Both the position numbers and the translations under genes were made by a program. Under the pieces are notes generated by a model. That model had not been told where the DNA came from. It did not search any database and worked only from the letters and a program-made list of their open reading frames with translations. From Paenactinomyces guangxiensis (lineage in GTDB: Bacteria > Bacillota > Bacilli > Thermoactinomycetales > Thermoactinomycetaceae), in NCBI RefSeq assembly GCF_016055185.1, contig NZ_JAECVR010000001.1, positions 570,345 through 634,344 on the forward strand: a stretch of DNA of 64,000 nt, written 5' to 3'. Positions 23,554-31,950 of this stretch are shown piece after piece; position 1 is the stretch's first letter, and each line of letters starts with the position of its first letter.

Positions 23554-24252
23554 TTATTTGCCAAATACTTTCTCAAACTCTTTCATATCCCCATTAAATG
23601 CGTTGATGTCGACATAAGTATCAATTCCGTCAATTCGTCCCCGATTACAATATTGCCAGAGCAGCCACTTGCGGTTGCCGAGTGTAGGAAATTTGTAAAT
23701 GTCTCTGATCCAGATTTGAAATTCTGAAAAACCGCCTTCCACATAGGTGTGATATGTATCATATGTAACGTATAAAATAGGCCTCTTTTTATAGTGTTGT
23801 TCCAATTTTGCCGCCATCTTTCGCAGTTCCTGTCTGACTTTATCCTTATCATGATTCAAATGGATTTCCACATCAATCACTGGAGGCAAACTGTCCGCCT
23901 GTTCAGGTACAATATTTATAAAGTTTTTTGCTTGCTCTTCCCCGGAACTCCTCATTGAAAAGAAATGATAGGCTCCGGTTAACATCCCTTGCTTTCTTGC
24001 TTCTTGCCAATTGTACGCAAATTGATCATCAACAAAATCCCGGCCCTCTGTTGCTTTAATGTATACAAATTTAAAGTTGTTTTTTTCCTGCACAACTTTC
24101 CAATCAATATCGCCTTGATGATGTGAGACATCCAGTCCCTTTATTTCATATTTCATCGCAAACAGATCATTGTGCCATATGAAACCCATATAATCCAAAA
24201 TGGCCAGAATTACCAGTAAAACGATGGTTAACAGCCAAATATATTTTTTCAT
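23554..24252 (-). CDS. GH25 lysozyme (N-acetylmuramidase)
   Basis: The 232-residue protein has an N-terminal signal anchor (residues 5-25) and a GH25 catalytic domain that hydrolyses the MurNAc-GlcNAc bond of peptidoglycan. The landmarks are KGLDVSHHQGDIDWKVV (catalytic Asp in DVSHHQ), FVYIKATEGRDFVD, GAYHFFSM and the acidic PPVIDVEIH (catalytic D-x-E). The C-terminal WLLWQYCNRGRIDGIDTYVD is the standard closing strand. No wall-binding repeats are attached, and the uncleaved anchor suggests it stays at the membrane. It is monocistronic. Confidence 0.92.
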   Translation of the reverse strand: MKKYIWLLTIVLLVILAILDYMGFIWHNDLFAMKYEIKGLDVSHHQGDIDWKVVQEKNNFKFVYIKATEGRDFVDDQFAYNWQEARKQGMLTGAYHFFSMRSSGEEQAKNFINIVPEQADSLPPVIDVEIHLNHDKDKVRQELRKMAAKLEQHYKKRPILYVTYDTYHTYVEGGFSEFQIWIRDIYKFPTLGNRKWLLWQYCNRGRIDGIDTYVDINAFNGDMKEFEKVFGK

Positions 24253-24436
24253 ACCGATCCCCTATCTTGATTTCATTGGTTATGTAAACATAAAGATCCC
24301 ACTTGTTAATCGTATCATGTCGTGGAAACATTATAAATCTAATTATATCGAATGTTATTGCAATCATATACAAAATTACGTCTACTCAGCTTCTTTTTGC
24401 ATTTAAAGGCGTGTTGCCGTAAAGACAGGTGATTTA

Positions 24437-24468
24437 AGAAAAATGACCGCCCAAAATAGCCGGTCATG
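24437..24468 (-). terminator. Intrinsic terminator of the 24492-25076 gene
   Basis: On the minus strand ATGACCG pairs with CGGTCAT around a loop and is followed by TTTTCTT. Confidence 0.7.
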
Positions 24469-24491
24469 CACTGGATCTCAAGAAATATCCT

Positions 24492-25076
24492 TTATTCTGC
24501 ATCTGATTCTATTTGTATCAAAGATTCAATATCAAACGTTTTCCGAAAGAGTTCTAGAATCAGAGGCTCCACTATTTTTGTGAGAGCCGTTAAAGGTTCA
24601 CCGGTATTGAAAATGTCAGAGTATTTTACTTCCTCAACCGTTTCACCCGGATTGAAATAAAACTCAACTCCACCTTCTTCTTTCTCTTCGTCCAATGTTT
24701 CTACAAACTGATCATTCTCCAATTTTTGGTAATCATCAAGAGTGTGCAGATCTGCACATTGCAATGATAAGCTGGAGTCTTTAAAGTTGGTCACGGTGAA
24801 TCTGACCACGCCCTCTTCCTCTCTCCTGTCCTCCAATTCCACCTTTGAAACAAAAGGTTCGATCTGTGGTTTGTATTCCTCGCATATTTTTAGATATAAA
24901 TTAAAAAGCTCATCAGCCTGATCAATCCATTTGTTATTGATGTTTGCTTTTTTAAGCTCTTTTTGTTTCTGTTTTTTATAGCTTTCTACCTCAGAATGCA
25001 CAATCTCCTCAAAAATCGTCCCTTCCGCTTTTTCCTTTAATTTCTCCAGCCGTTCCATCACCTTTCGCAACACCAT
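24492..25076 (-). CDS. Hypothetical protein, 194 residues
   Basis: I do not recognise the family. The product is highly charged: a Lys/Glu-rich helical N-terminal third (EEIVHSEVESYKKQKQKELK), then an acidic, beta-like middle and a hydrophobic C-terminal helix (LTALTKIVEPLILELF). It is soluble and has no signal peptide. The start is uncertain; ATG 25076 lacks a strong ribosome site, and ATG 25058 follows AAAGG but at very short spacing. It has its own terminator. The AT-rich codon use resembles the surrounding accessory stretch. Confidence 0.6.
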   Translation of the reverse strand: MVLRKVMERLEKLKEKAEGTIFEEIVHSEVESYKKQKQKELKKANINNKWIDQADELFNLYLKICEEYKPQIEPFVSKVELEDRREEEGVVRFTVTNFKDSSLSLQCADLHTLDDYQKLENDQFVETLDEEKEEGGVEFYFNPGETVEEVKYSDIFNTGEPLTALTKIVEPLILELFRKTFDIESLIQIESDAE

Positions 25077-25200
25077 CCGTCTATGAAATCAAATTGGAGA
25101 TATGGTTTCCTGATTCAATTATATTTATTCCAAGCTGTTGAACCGTTGTGATTATCATAGGGATGGACAAAAAAGAAAAGCCCAGTTTCCCGGACCTTTC

Positions 25201-25452
25201 TTACTTCGCTTTTCGTTTCGTGCGAAGTTGTACCCATGCGATCACGACAAATGGAATAGAGAGCAGGGCGATCAAACCGATCCAATTCACGATACTCATC
25301 ATTACAGGGGATACCCCCGTCCCTCCTTTCTCTGCAAGCCGGATGGAAAGGGGAATTTTCTTCCGAGCCGTTCCGGGGGAAAATCGCATTACTTCAAAAG
25401 ACTTTTTGGGCTTTACGGCAAATTTATTGTTTACGTACAAAGATGGATTCAT
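25201..25452 (-). CDS. Possible small membrane protein, 83 residues
   Basis: The frame begins MNPSLYVNNKFAVKPKK after AAGGATGAAG. It ends with one clear membrane span (WIGLIALLSIPFVVIAWV) and a basic tail (RTKRKAK), so an N-out or N-in single-pass protein is plausible. Overlapping frames on the opposite strand are of similar length, so coding status is not certain. It would be the gene upstream of the 24492-25076 gene in the same direction. No family was recognised. Confidence 0.4.
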   Translation of the reverse strand: MNPSLYVNNKFAVKPKKSFEVMRFSPGTARKKIPLSIRLAEKGGTGVSPVMMSIVNWIGLIALLSIPFVVIAWVQLRTKRKAK

Positions 25453-25699
25453 ACATCTTCATCCTTGAGAACTACTCTCGTGAGTGACAAACAGCCGCCT
25501 GGGAAACGATAAGGAAAAAGCACAAAAGGAGGTAGTTAACAGCACCCAAAAATATAGCCAAATATAGACCAGTGTTAGAAAAATATGATTAATATACTAT
25601 TAAAACGAAAAGGAGGAAAACTGCTACAAAATGTAGAAAAAATGTCCTAAGACGAAAACCAAGTCTAAAATCCATACATGATGATCACTTAACGAAATC

Positions 25700-25830
25700 A
25701 TGTATATGTACCGACCGCTAGTCGGGAATTTACGCCTGTGGACAGCCATAGCAAACTGTAGTAGCCAGTAAGCGGCGAGGCAGGACTGGTTGAAACAGGA
25801 AACTCTAGATATGGACATATTTGTCTATGT
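25700..25830 (+). mobile_element. Possible tnpB 3'-end / omega-RNA relic
   Basis: The plus strand reads SREFTPVDSHSK, two stops, then GEAGLVETGNSR. This resembles the 3' end of IS605-type tnpB genes (xFTPVE...VGETGSSR), which overlaps the omega-RNA scaffold. No upstream tnpB body is present. The gene-free stretch 25453-25849 contains nothing else I can name. Confidence 0.3.
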
Positions 25831-25849
25831 TTTTAGTAGCAGGTAGATA

Positions 25850-26737
25850 ATGATGCGATCCATGTGGAAAGGGAGTATTAGTTTCGGATTGGTGAATATC
25901 CCGGTCAGTTTGTACAAAGCAACGGAAGATCACAGAACCAGTTTTCGCAGTTTACATGAAGAATGCAAGCATCCAATTCAATACAAAAAATGGTGCCCCG
26001 TCTGCAACCGTGAGGTTGAGCGTACAGAAATCATTCGCGGATATGAGTACGCTCCCGGAAGCTATGCCCTCATCACCGACGATGATATCAGCAACCTTCC
26101 ACTGCCTACCTTGCGCACGATTGAGATCCTTCACTTCACGGACAAAGAGAACATTGACCCCATTTATTATGAAAAGACCTATTATCTGGGCCCCGGAGAA
26201 TACGGTGGAAAACCCTACAAGCTTCTGTATCAAGCGATGGATCAAACAAACAAAGTAGCAGTAGCCAAAGTTGCCTTTCGTACAAGTGAACATTTATCTG
26301 TTATTCGCGTATATCAGAATTGCCTTCTTATGAACATTATCCATTATCCGGCAGAGATACGGGCTGTCGAAGAAGTGCCCGGAATTGAAGGGATAGCGGG
26401 GATGGAGGTTGGCAGAGGTGAATTGGATATGGCGATAAAGCTGATTGAAGAAATCAGTGGTGAATTCCGTGACGATTACAAAAGCAATTATGAGGAGGCA
26501 CTCAAAGAACTGATTGAAGCCAAGATCCACAAACAAGAGGTAGAAGAACCGGCAGACCAACCACGTGCAGAAAATGTGGTTGATCTGATGGAAGCACTGA
26601 AACGAAGCCTGAATGCCAACAAAGAAAAGCCGGGGAAAGGGACTCAACCTGCAAAGGTGGCTGCTGGAGGAGAGCAAACGGGCGAACCCCGTCAAAAATC
26701 GGAACCAAAACGCCGCAGACGGAAAGTACAGGCATAA
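25850..26737 (+). CDS. ku: Ku protein for non-homologous end joining
   Basis: The 295-residue protein is a bacterial Ku homodimer subunit that encircles broken DNA ends. The N terminus MWKGSISFGLVNIPVSLYKA is diagnostic, followed by RSLHEECKHPIQYKKWCPVC, the GYEYAPGSYALITDDDI segment and the IIHYPAEIR bridge region. A basic tail (KSEPKRRRRKVQA) follows residue 270. Ku normally recruits LigD in sporulating bacteria to repair spore DNA during germination. No ligD is adjacent, so it must be elsewhere. Two ATGs start the frame; AGG lies 6 bases upstream of 25850. Confidence 0.93.
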   Translation: MMRSMWKGSISFGLVNIPVSLYKATEDHRTSFRSLHEECKHPIQYKKWCPVCNREVERTEIIRGYEYAPGSYALITDDDISNLPLPTLRTIEILHFTDKENIDPIYYEKTYYLGPGEYGGKPYKLLYQAMDQTNKVAVAKVAFRTSEHLSVIRVYQNCLLMNIIHYPAEIRAVEEVPGIEGIAGMEVGRGELDMAIKLIEEISGEFRDDYKSNYEEALKELIEAKIHKQEVEEPADQPRAENVVDLMEALKRSLNANKEKPGKGTQPAKVAAGGEQTGEPRQKSEPKRRRRKVQA

Positions 26738-26892
26738 TTGTATTCATAGGTACGCGTCCTGGGCCCTTTTTAAAGACACCACATTCTGTTTCGGAGGGCG
26801 ACCAAGTACAGGGTTGTCTCTCCAAATCATGCAGTTCTGCAACAACGCTGTATTTCACCCCGCGATTATAACCGGGTTCATTCCCGGTGAAT

Positions 26893-26933
26893 CTCCCCCA
26901 CTTACGCTTTCGAAAGAAGTGGGGGATTTTTTA
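26893..26933 (+). terminator. Strong intrinsic terminator downstream of ku
   Basis: TCCCCCACTT pairs with AAGTGGGGGA (26893-26902 with 26917-26926), followed by TTTTTTAT. A second small hairpin CCGGG/CCCGG lies just upstream (26871-26887). Confidence 0.85.
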
Positions 26934-26953
26934 TATAACTGTTAAACTCCTAA

Positions 26954-27220
26954 TCAGAGCAGAAGCTCAGCAACAATGACCAGATTAACTAAAGCATGCA
27001 CAAAGGCACTGGCGAAAGCCGATTTCGTCTTTTCATACACGTAGGCAAATAAAATGCCATTGATAAAGTTAAGCAGCAATATGTTCCAATTGGGCCAATG
27101 TGCCAGTGAAAACAGAATGGCACTGATCCATAAACTGTGGAACATATTGAACCGTTTGCGCAGAAATCCGTAGATCATTCCTCGAAAGAAAATTTCTTCA
27201 TAAAGTGGAGAAATAATCAC
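26954..27220 (-). CDS. Truncated CPBP-family intramembrane protease
   Basis: The 88-residue frame retains the three CPBP (Rce1-like) motifs: the paired glutamates in LYEEIFFRG, His in LFSLAHWP and the last motif in FVHALVNL. Full-length members have about 200-280 residues with four or more extra membrane helices before EExxxR, all missing here. AAAGGAAGTAGG precedes a GTG at 27220, so a short protein could still be made. I regard it as an N-terminally truncated remnant, possibly trimmed during insertion of the divergent MerR gene 90 bases away. Confidence 0.55.
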   Translation of the reverse strand: MIISPLYEEIFFRGMIYGFLRKRFNMFHSLWISAILFSLAHWPNWNILLLNFINGILFAYVYEKTKSAFASAFVHALVNLVIVAELLL

Positions 27221-27261
27221 CCTACTTCCTTTCTTTGCTGGTAATGTTTTCAGTATAAAAC

Positions 27262-27276
27262 CTCACATTATATGAG
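27262..27276. promoter_or_regulatory. Dyad in the MerR/CPBP intergenic region
   Basis: CTCACATTATATGAG is a near-palindrome located 33 bases before the MerR start codon, a plausible autoregulatory operator. Confidence 0.35.
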
Positions 27277-27309
27277 ATTCAAGCCCGATTTAAAAAAGGG
27301 GGTTTTCAT

Positions 27310-28038
27310 GTGTTGTCCATAGGAGAAGTATCCAAAAGGTCAAAAGTAAGCATTCGTTCGCTTCGTTACTATGACGAGATTGGCTTGCTGAAACCTGCCT
27401 CATTAAGCGAAGGAAGTCACAGGCTATATTCCGAACAAGATTTATTCAAGTTACAGCAAATTGTCTTTCTAAAGGATCTGGGCTTCCCGTTAAAACAAAT
27501 CCGCGAGCTGCTGGAACAGCAATCCGATGACAGAATTGAAGCACTTCGGCAACAGGCGGAATATCTAAAAAAAGAACGAACACGAATTGAACAAATGGAA
27601 AAAGGCATGCAAACCGTGATCCGTTCCTGTGAGATAGAGGGAAAATTAAATTGGGATATCTTATTTAAACTGTTTCAAAATGCGAGAAAAACAAAGAAAG
27701 AAAATTTTGCATCCCTTTCCTCTATTGAACAAGAAGTAATCGGCAGATTCCCTAAACTTGAAGCAGAGAATCCCGACGCGGAGGAATGGAGAAATCTGTT
27801 CAAACAGTTGAACTTACTTAGGCATTTGCCGCCATGGGCAGATGAAATCCAGGAGATCGTGAAGAGAATGACTGAAAAGTCGAGAGAATTGTTTCAAGGG
27901 GACGAAGAATTAATGGAAAAAGCGTGGCAAATGAGGAAAAATCCAAAAGAAGCGTACCGATTCTACCCAATAGACGCTGAAATCATCGATTTATTGGAAA
28001 AAGCATTTGATATTTACGATGCAAGCAGAAAACGTTGA
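27310..28038 (+). CDS. MerR-family transcriptional regulator
   Basis: The 242-residue protein has an N-terminal MerR winged helix (SIGEVSKRSKVSIRSLRYYD, residues 2-70) and a dimerisation coiled coil (about 80-110). A C-terminal effector domain of about 130 helical residues resembles the TipAS-like antibiotic-sensing class. It probably senses a small lipophilic molecule. GTG at 27310 was chosen because AAGGGGG lies 7 bases upstream; an overlapping ATG at 27308 is out of frame. It is divergent from the truncated CPBP gene, and no obvious efflux target is adjacent downstream. Confidence 0.85.
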   Translation: MLSIGEVSKRSKVSIRSLRYYDEIGLLKPASLSEGSHRLYSEQDLFKLQQIVFLKDLGFPLKQIRELLEQQSDDRIEALRQQAEYLKKERTRIEQMEKGMQTVIRSCEIEGKLNWDILFKLFQNARKTKKENFASLSSIEQEVIGRFPKLEAENPDAEEWRNLFKQLNLLRHLPPWADEIQEIVKRMTEKSRELFQGDEELMEKAWQMRKNPKEAYRFYPIDAEIIDLLEKAFDIYDASRKR

Positions 28039-28151
28039 CCACTCCCTTCATGATCGGACATACCGCTGTGTTTCCGTTTTTCAGACCAACCGGAAAGACA
28101 CGCAGACTTAACGGTTATGCCGATCCATTCTTTTAAGTCTCTATACAGACC

Positions 28152-28197
28152 AAGACCGCCCCTCAGACAAAGGGATCTGTCCGGAAGGCGGTCTTTC
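28152..28197 (+). terminator. Terminator of the MerR gene
   Basis: AAGACCGCC (28152-28160) pairs with GGCGGTCTT (28187-28195), followed by T residues. The inner AGACA/TGTCC pairing extends it. Confidence 0.7.
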
Positions 28198-28226
28198 CTT
28201 CACTGGAGGTCTAGCTGCACGCTCGG

Positions 28227-28418
28227 TTATTTCACGCCGTGCAACAAAACAACTTTTAAGCAAAACGAACGGGGATATCCCTGTTCGTTAAAATCCACCC
28301 GAAATGTTTCTTTGCACAATGAACAGGCTGCCTTTAAATACTCAACCAGTTTCTCTTGCACCTCCGGGGGGTATTTGCACGTTCTACCCAGTTCTGAAAT
28401 CTGATCGGCAGATCCCAT
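28227..28418 (-). CDS. Doubtful 63-codon ORF with a Cys-x2-Cys pair
   Basis: The frame contains YPPEVQEKLVEYLKAACSLC, which looks coding, and ends LLHGVK. No ribosome site is visible before the ATG at 28418 and no family is recognised. It could be a fragment of a larger lost gene. The 438-base interval 28039-28477 holds otherwise only the MerR terminator. Confidence 0.25.
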   Translation of the reverse strand: MGSADQISELGRTCKYPPEVQEKLVEYLKAACSLCKETFRVDFNEQGYPRSFCLKVVLLHGVK

Positions 28419-28477
28419 TTTAAAATTTCAATATCCGGGGTTTTTCATTTTTCTCATTCAAATCAAGGAGAAAAACC

Positions 28478-29653
28478 ATGACAGAACAACAGATGCTAGA
28501 AAAATTTCAAGGGATCATACAGTTTCAAACAACGTTGCATGAAAATAAAACAGACTGGTTGCTGGAAAAGCTGATCCCATTACTAAACATTCCTTTTGAT
28601 CAGCAATCTTATGAACAAGCCCGATTATATGCCAAAGAAAACCAAAAGCCATCCGTCTATTATAAGCAGGGTATGACTGACTCACGATGCTTGGTCTTAG
28701 TAGAATTTTGGACTTTCTCCTCTCATTATATTATCATCCGGTGCAATGAATCCTTGGCCAATCAAGTTAGAGAACTATTAAAGCAAGCAGCAAAGGAAAA
28801 TGATCTCCAAAACTGTTTGATTAAGCAAAGCAAGATGAATGATATTGTAAGAAGACATGATTTAGAGATAGATATCGTCGATGAATTTGACTTATGGAGC
28901 ACCCTTTTCAAACAACGGAGATTTTGGAAGGAATATATCTTTCTTGGCCTAGACGAAGAGATGTATCCATCGGATGACATGATTTACCCGGAATTGGTTG
29001 ATCCGATTAGGTTCAATATAACGGACGATTCAGGGTTCATGGTTTGGATCGGAGATCGCATTACTGATTCCACTTTATGCCTGTCACACCCATCTCTGTC
29101 TAAACCTTTTGAGTTGGGATGGGATGACGGTGCAATGTGGCATCCACATGTTTTGCGTTGGGAAGAGTTGGATAAGATTTGCCTGTATCTGACCATTCAA
29201 TATCCTGATCATTTCGTTGTGCCGTTTTTGCTCATGCACCGCTTTGCGCCTGTAACCAGGCAAGACGATGAAAAAGAGATCGCCCGTAAGGTGAAGGCGG
29301 CCTGGCGTTCGTTGGGATTGTTTACTGAGGAGGAAATCGAACAGTTTGATGCGATGGTACATTTCAAGCCGCATTTCGAATGGTCATATGAATCGGATCA
29401 AGGGTGGTATCATGCTTGCGAATCACCTTCTGACATCTATTCAATGCGCCATATATGCAATGATCGATTCCCGTTCAAAGCATTAGATGAAGTATTGCAA
29501 GCAATTGACCAACAGATGGATACTGCTGAGTGGAAAGAAGCCGAAGAGAAGTGGAAAACTTTATTGTTGACCTATTCGACAGAGGAAGACAATCATTGGT
29601 TTGAACGTAGAGAGTCTACAAGAGAGTTGGCTGATGGTGATTTGCCCTTTTGA
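28478..29653 (+). CDS. Hypothetical protein, 391 residues
   Basis: I do not recognise the family. The protein is soluble, acidic and rich in Trp and aromatic residues (FGLDEEMYPSDDM-like and FELGWDDGAMWHPHVLRW segments). It has no signal peptide or obvious catalytic motif. AAGGAG precedes the ATG by 8 bases and a very strong terminator follows, so the gene is intact and expressed as a single unit. Its aromatic, His/Asp-rich central region could bind a ligand or metal, but that is a guess. Confidence 0.65.
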   Translation: MTEQQMLEKFQGIIQFQTTLHENKTDWLLEKLIPLLNIPFDQQSYEQARLYAKENQKPSVYYKQGMTDSRCLVLVEFWTFSSHYIIIRCNESLANQVRELLKQAAKENDLQNCLIKQSKMNDIVRRHDLEIDIVDEFDLWSTLFKQRRFWKEYIFLGLDEEMYPSDDMIYPELVDPIRFNITDDSGFMVWIGDRITDSTLCLSHPSLSKPFELGWDDGAMWHPHVLRWEELDKICLYLTIQYPDHFVVPFLLMHRFAPVTRQDDEKEIARKVKAAWRSLGLFTEEEIEQFDAMVHFKPHFEWSYESDQGWYHACESPSDIYSMRHICNDRFPFKALDEVLQAIDQQMDTAEWKEAEEKWKTLLLTYSTEEDNHWFERRESTRELADGDLPF

Positions 29654-29702
29654 AGCGCTTTGCTTAGCCGGGCTTATCCTAGTGGAAATCAAGTCTAAAA
29701 CG

Positions 29703-29762
29703 AAAAAACGAAGGCTCTTACCCTGCCGTTGTATACACAAAGTAAGAGCCTTCGTTTTTTTT
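29703..29762. terminator. Strong bidirectional terminator
   Basis: AAAAACGAAGGCTCTTAC (to 29721) pairs perfectly with GTAAGAGCCTTCGTTTTT (29742-29760), flanked by A- and T-runs. The rest of the interval to 29988 shows no gene or signal. Confidence 0.9.
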
Positions 29763-29988
29763 GCAATTATATTTTATTATTCTAGTCCAATCGTCTGTAA
29801 GAGGTATAGGCAAAAGACTAAGGAAGCGGGTTCAAAGAAGTATGCCTCTCTTTTTTCCTTGTCCCTTTTTTCACGTTCAGTCGGGGGTCCAGAAGGTCAC
29901 TTCCGAGAATTCTGCCTCCCTGGCATGATTCAAACTTTCATCCAGGGGTTGTGTCACCAAGTCATGAGGTTTTCTGTTTGTCCTGGTG

Positions 29989-31092
29989 TTAAACAGCCAG
30001 CATACGATCCAACGCCACTTTGGACCAGTGCGCCGTCTCTTCATCAACGGTAATCCGGTTGATCGGGTTCCCTTCCAAAATGCTCTCCAGGGCCCATAAC
30101 AGATGCGGGCGGTCGATTCGGTTCATGGTGAGACAGGGGCACATTGTCGTGGAAAGAAGCACAATATGTTGCTTCGGATTCTCCCGGGCCAAACGCTGAA
30201 CCAGATTGACTTCTGTTCCTACTGCCCATCTGCTGCCTGCGGGTGCTGCGGAAATCGTTTTGATGATAAAATCGGTCGATCCTGCACAGTCAGCCATCTG
30301 TACCACCTCAAAGCAGCATTCGGGGTGAACAATCACTTTCATCTCAGGATCACGTTTGCGGACGCTTTGAATTTGTTCAGGAGTGAACTTTTGGTGTACG
30401 GAGCAATGGCCTTTCCACAAAATCATCCGTACCTCCTGCATATCGCCCTTTACATCTTCAAACTGTCCTGAGCCGGGGCTCCAGATCACCATTTGTTCCA
30501 AAGGAATTCCCATCTTATAGGCGGTATTTCTGCCCAAATGCTGATCGGGCAGGAAAAGGATGCGCTTTTTTTGGGAGAAAGCCCATTCAAGCACCTCTTT
30601 TGCATTGGAAGATGTGCAGGTGGTCCCCCCGTGCCGGCCGACAAATGCTTTGATCGCGGCAGTGGAGTTGACATAGGTGACAGGAATAACGGTATCTCCA
30701 AATTGTTCCTGAATCTCTTCCCATGCCTCTTCAACATCTTCAATATCAGCCATATCAGCCATTGAGCAACCTGCCTTCAAATCGGGGAGAATGACGGTTT
30801 GCCCTTCGGCCGCCAGAGTATCTGCTGTTTCTGCCATGAAATGAACACCGCAGAAAACAATATATTTAGCCTCCCTCTGCTGTGCCCCGATTCGTGCAAG
30901 CTTAAGGGAGTCACCGCGAAAATCGGCAAACTGAATCACGTCATCTCTTTGATAATGATGTCCAAGGATGACCAGATCTTTCCCCAATCGCTGTTTAGCA
31001 TTCCAGATTCTCTCATCCAACTCCCGACCTGGCAGGTTCCGGTAAACTTCGGGCAATTGGTTCTGAACATAGGTTAACATGTCAAGCGACAT
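29989..31092 (-). CDS. nadA: Quinolinate synthase NadA
   Basis: The 367-residue [4Fe-4S] enzyme condenses iminoaspartate (from NadB) with dihydroxyacetone phosphate to quinolinate. Visible landmarks are VILGHHYQRDDVIQFAD, VFCGVHFMAETA (cluster Cys), the VNSTAAIKA and CTSSNA substrate loops, HPECCFEV (cluster Cys) and MCPCLTMNRI (cluster Cys). The length fits the long Bacillus-type NadA. Its ATG overlaps the nadC stop by one base (TAATG), so it is the last gene of the nadBCA operon. Cluster maturation may depend on the divergent cysteine desulfurase. Confidence 0.96.
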   Translation of the reverse strand: MSLDMLTYVQNQLPEVYRNLPGRELDERIWNAKQRLGKDLVILGHHYQRDDVIQFADFRGDSLKLARIGAQQREAKYIVFCGVHFMAETADTLAAEGQTVILPDLKAGCSMADMADIEDVEEAWEEIQEQFGDTVIPVTYVNSTAAIKAFVGRHGGTTCTSSNAKEVLEWAFSQKKRILFLPDQHLGRNTAYKMGIPLEQMVIWSPGSGQFEDVKGDMQEVRMILWKGHCSVHQKFTPEQIQSVRKRDPEMKVIVHPECCFEVVQMADCAGSTDFIIKTISAAPAGSRWAVGTEVNLVQRLARENPKQHIVLLSTTMCPCLTMNRIDRPHLLWALESILEGNPINRITVDEETAHWSKVALDRMLAV

Positions 31093-31940
31093 TATTGATC
31101 CCCCGTTTCCTTTTCAAAATCAAGGCTGATATCCAGGGCGGTCGCTGAATGAGTCAGCCAACCGATCGAGACAGCGTTTACACCTGTTTCAGCGATGGCG
31201 CGGACCCTCTCCGGCGTAATCCCTCCCGAAGCCTCGGTCCATACTTTTCCGTCAATCAGACGCACTGCTTCTTTCAACGTTTCAACGTCCATATTATCTA
31301 AAAGAATGGCATCAACATCCAGGGCAAGAATCTCTTTTACCTGCTCCAGCGTGTCAGCTTCCACTTCCACTTGTACCATATGGCCGACACGCTGCCGCAC
31401 CAGTTCAACCGCTTTCTCCAAGCTGCCTGCCATCGCGATATGGTTGTCTTTCAGCATCACGCCATGGCTCAAACCAAACCGGTGATTGGTTCCCCCTCCG
31501 ATGCGGACAGCATATTTTTCCAACTGGCGCAACCCGGGGATCGTTTTGCGGGTGTCCAGTACCCGGCAATTAAGCCCCTCTAGCTTTTTCACCACCTGGC
31601 GGGTTACAGTGGCAATTCCGGACATACGTTGCAACAGATTTAAAGCCACACGCTCACCTGTCAGAATCGCCCGGGTCGGCCCCGTGATCCGCGCAATGGT
31701 CGTGCCTTTGGATACCTCTGCCCCTTCGTTCACCAGCGGGACCAACCGGCAATCCGGGTCCAGCTCTTTAAACACTTGTTCGGCAACAAGCAAACCTGCC
31801 ACAACCCCTGTTTGTTTAGCAATAAGTAAACAAGAGCTGAGATGACCAACGGGTACGAGCGCTTCTGTCGTCAGATCACCTGCACCAATATCCTCGTTCA
31901 ACACTTCACGAATAAACTGTTTTAATTGAATCGGATTCAT
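31092..31940 (-). CDS. nadC: Nicotinate-nucleotide pyrophosphorylase NadC
   Basis: The 282-residue enzyme converts quinolinate and PRPP to nicotinate mononucleotide and CO2. The family pattern EDIGAGDLTTEALVP opens the protein. RVLDTRKTIPGLRQLEKYAV and GGGTNHRFGLSHGVMLKDNH form the PRPP and quinolinate site, and LLDNMDVETLKEAV with EASGGITPERV closes the barrel. ATG at 31940 follows AGGGG by 7 bases and lies 10 bases after the nadB stop; the longer frame from 31961 overlaps nadB. Middle gene of nadBCA. Confidence 0.96.
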   Translation of the reverse strand: MNPIQLKQFIREVLNEDIGAGDLTTEALVPVGHLSSCLLIAKQTGVVAGLLVAEQVFKELDPDCRLVPLVNEGAEVSKGTTIARITGPTRAILTGERVALNLLQRMSGIATVTRQVVKKLEGLNCRVLDTRKTIPGLRQLEKYAVRIGGGTNHRFGLSHGVMLKDNHIAMAGSLEKAVELVRQRVGHMVQVEVEADTLEQVKEILALDVDAILLDNMDVETLKEAVRLIDGKVWTEASGGITPERVRAIAETGVNAVSIGWLTHSATALDISLDFEKETGDQ

Positions 31941-31950
31941 GGCTCTACCC

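Noticed and set aside
25138..25512. Plus-strand ORFs overlapping the 83-residue minus-strand ORF
   Set aside because: No ribosome site and no protein-like hydrophobic pattern; the minus-strand frame has a clean membrane span and basic tail.
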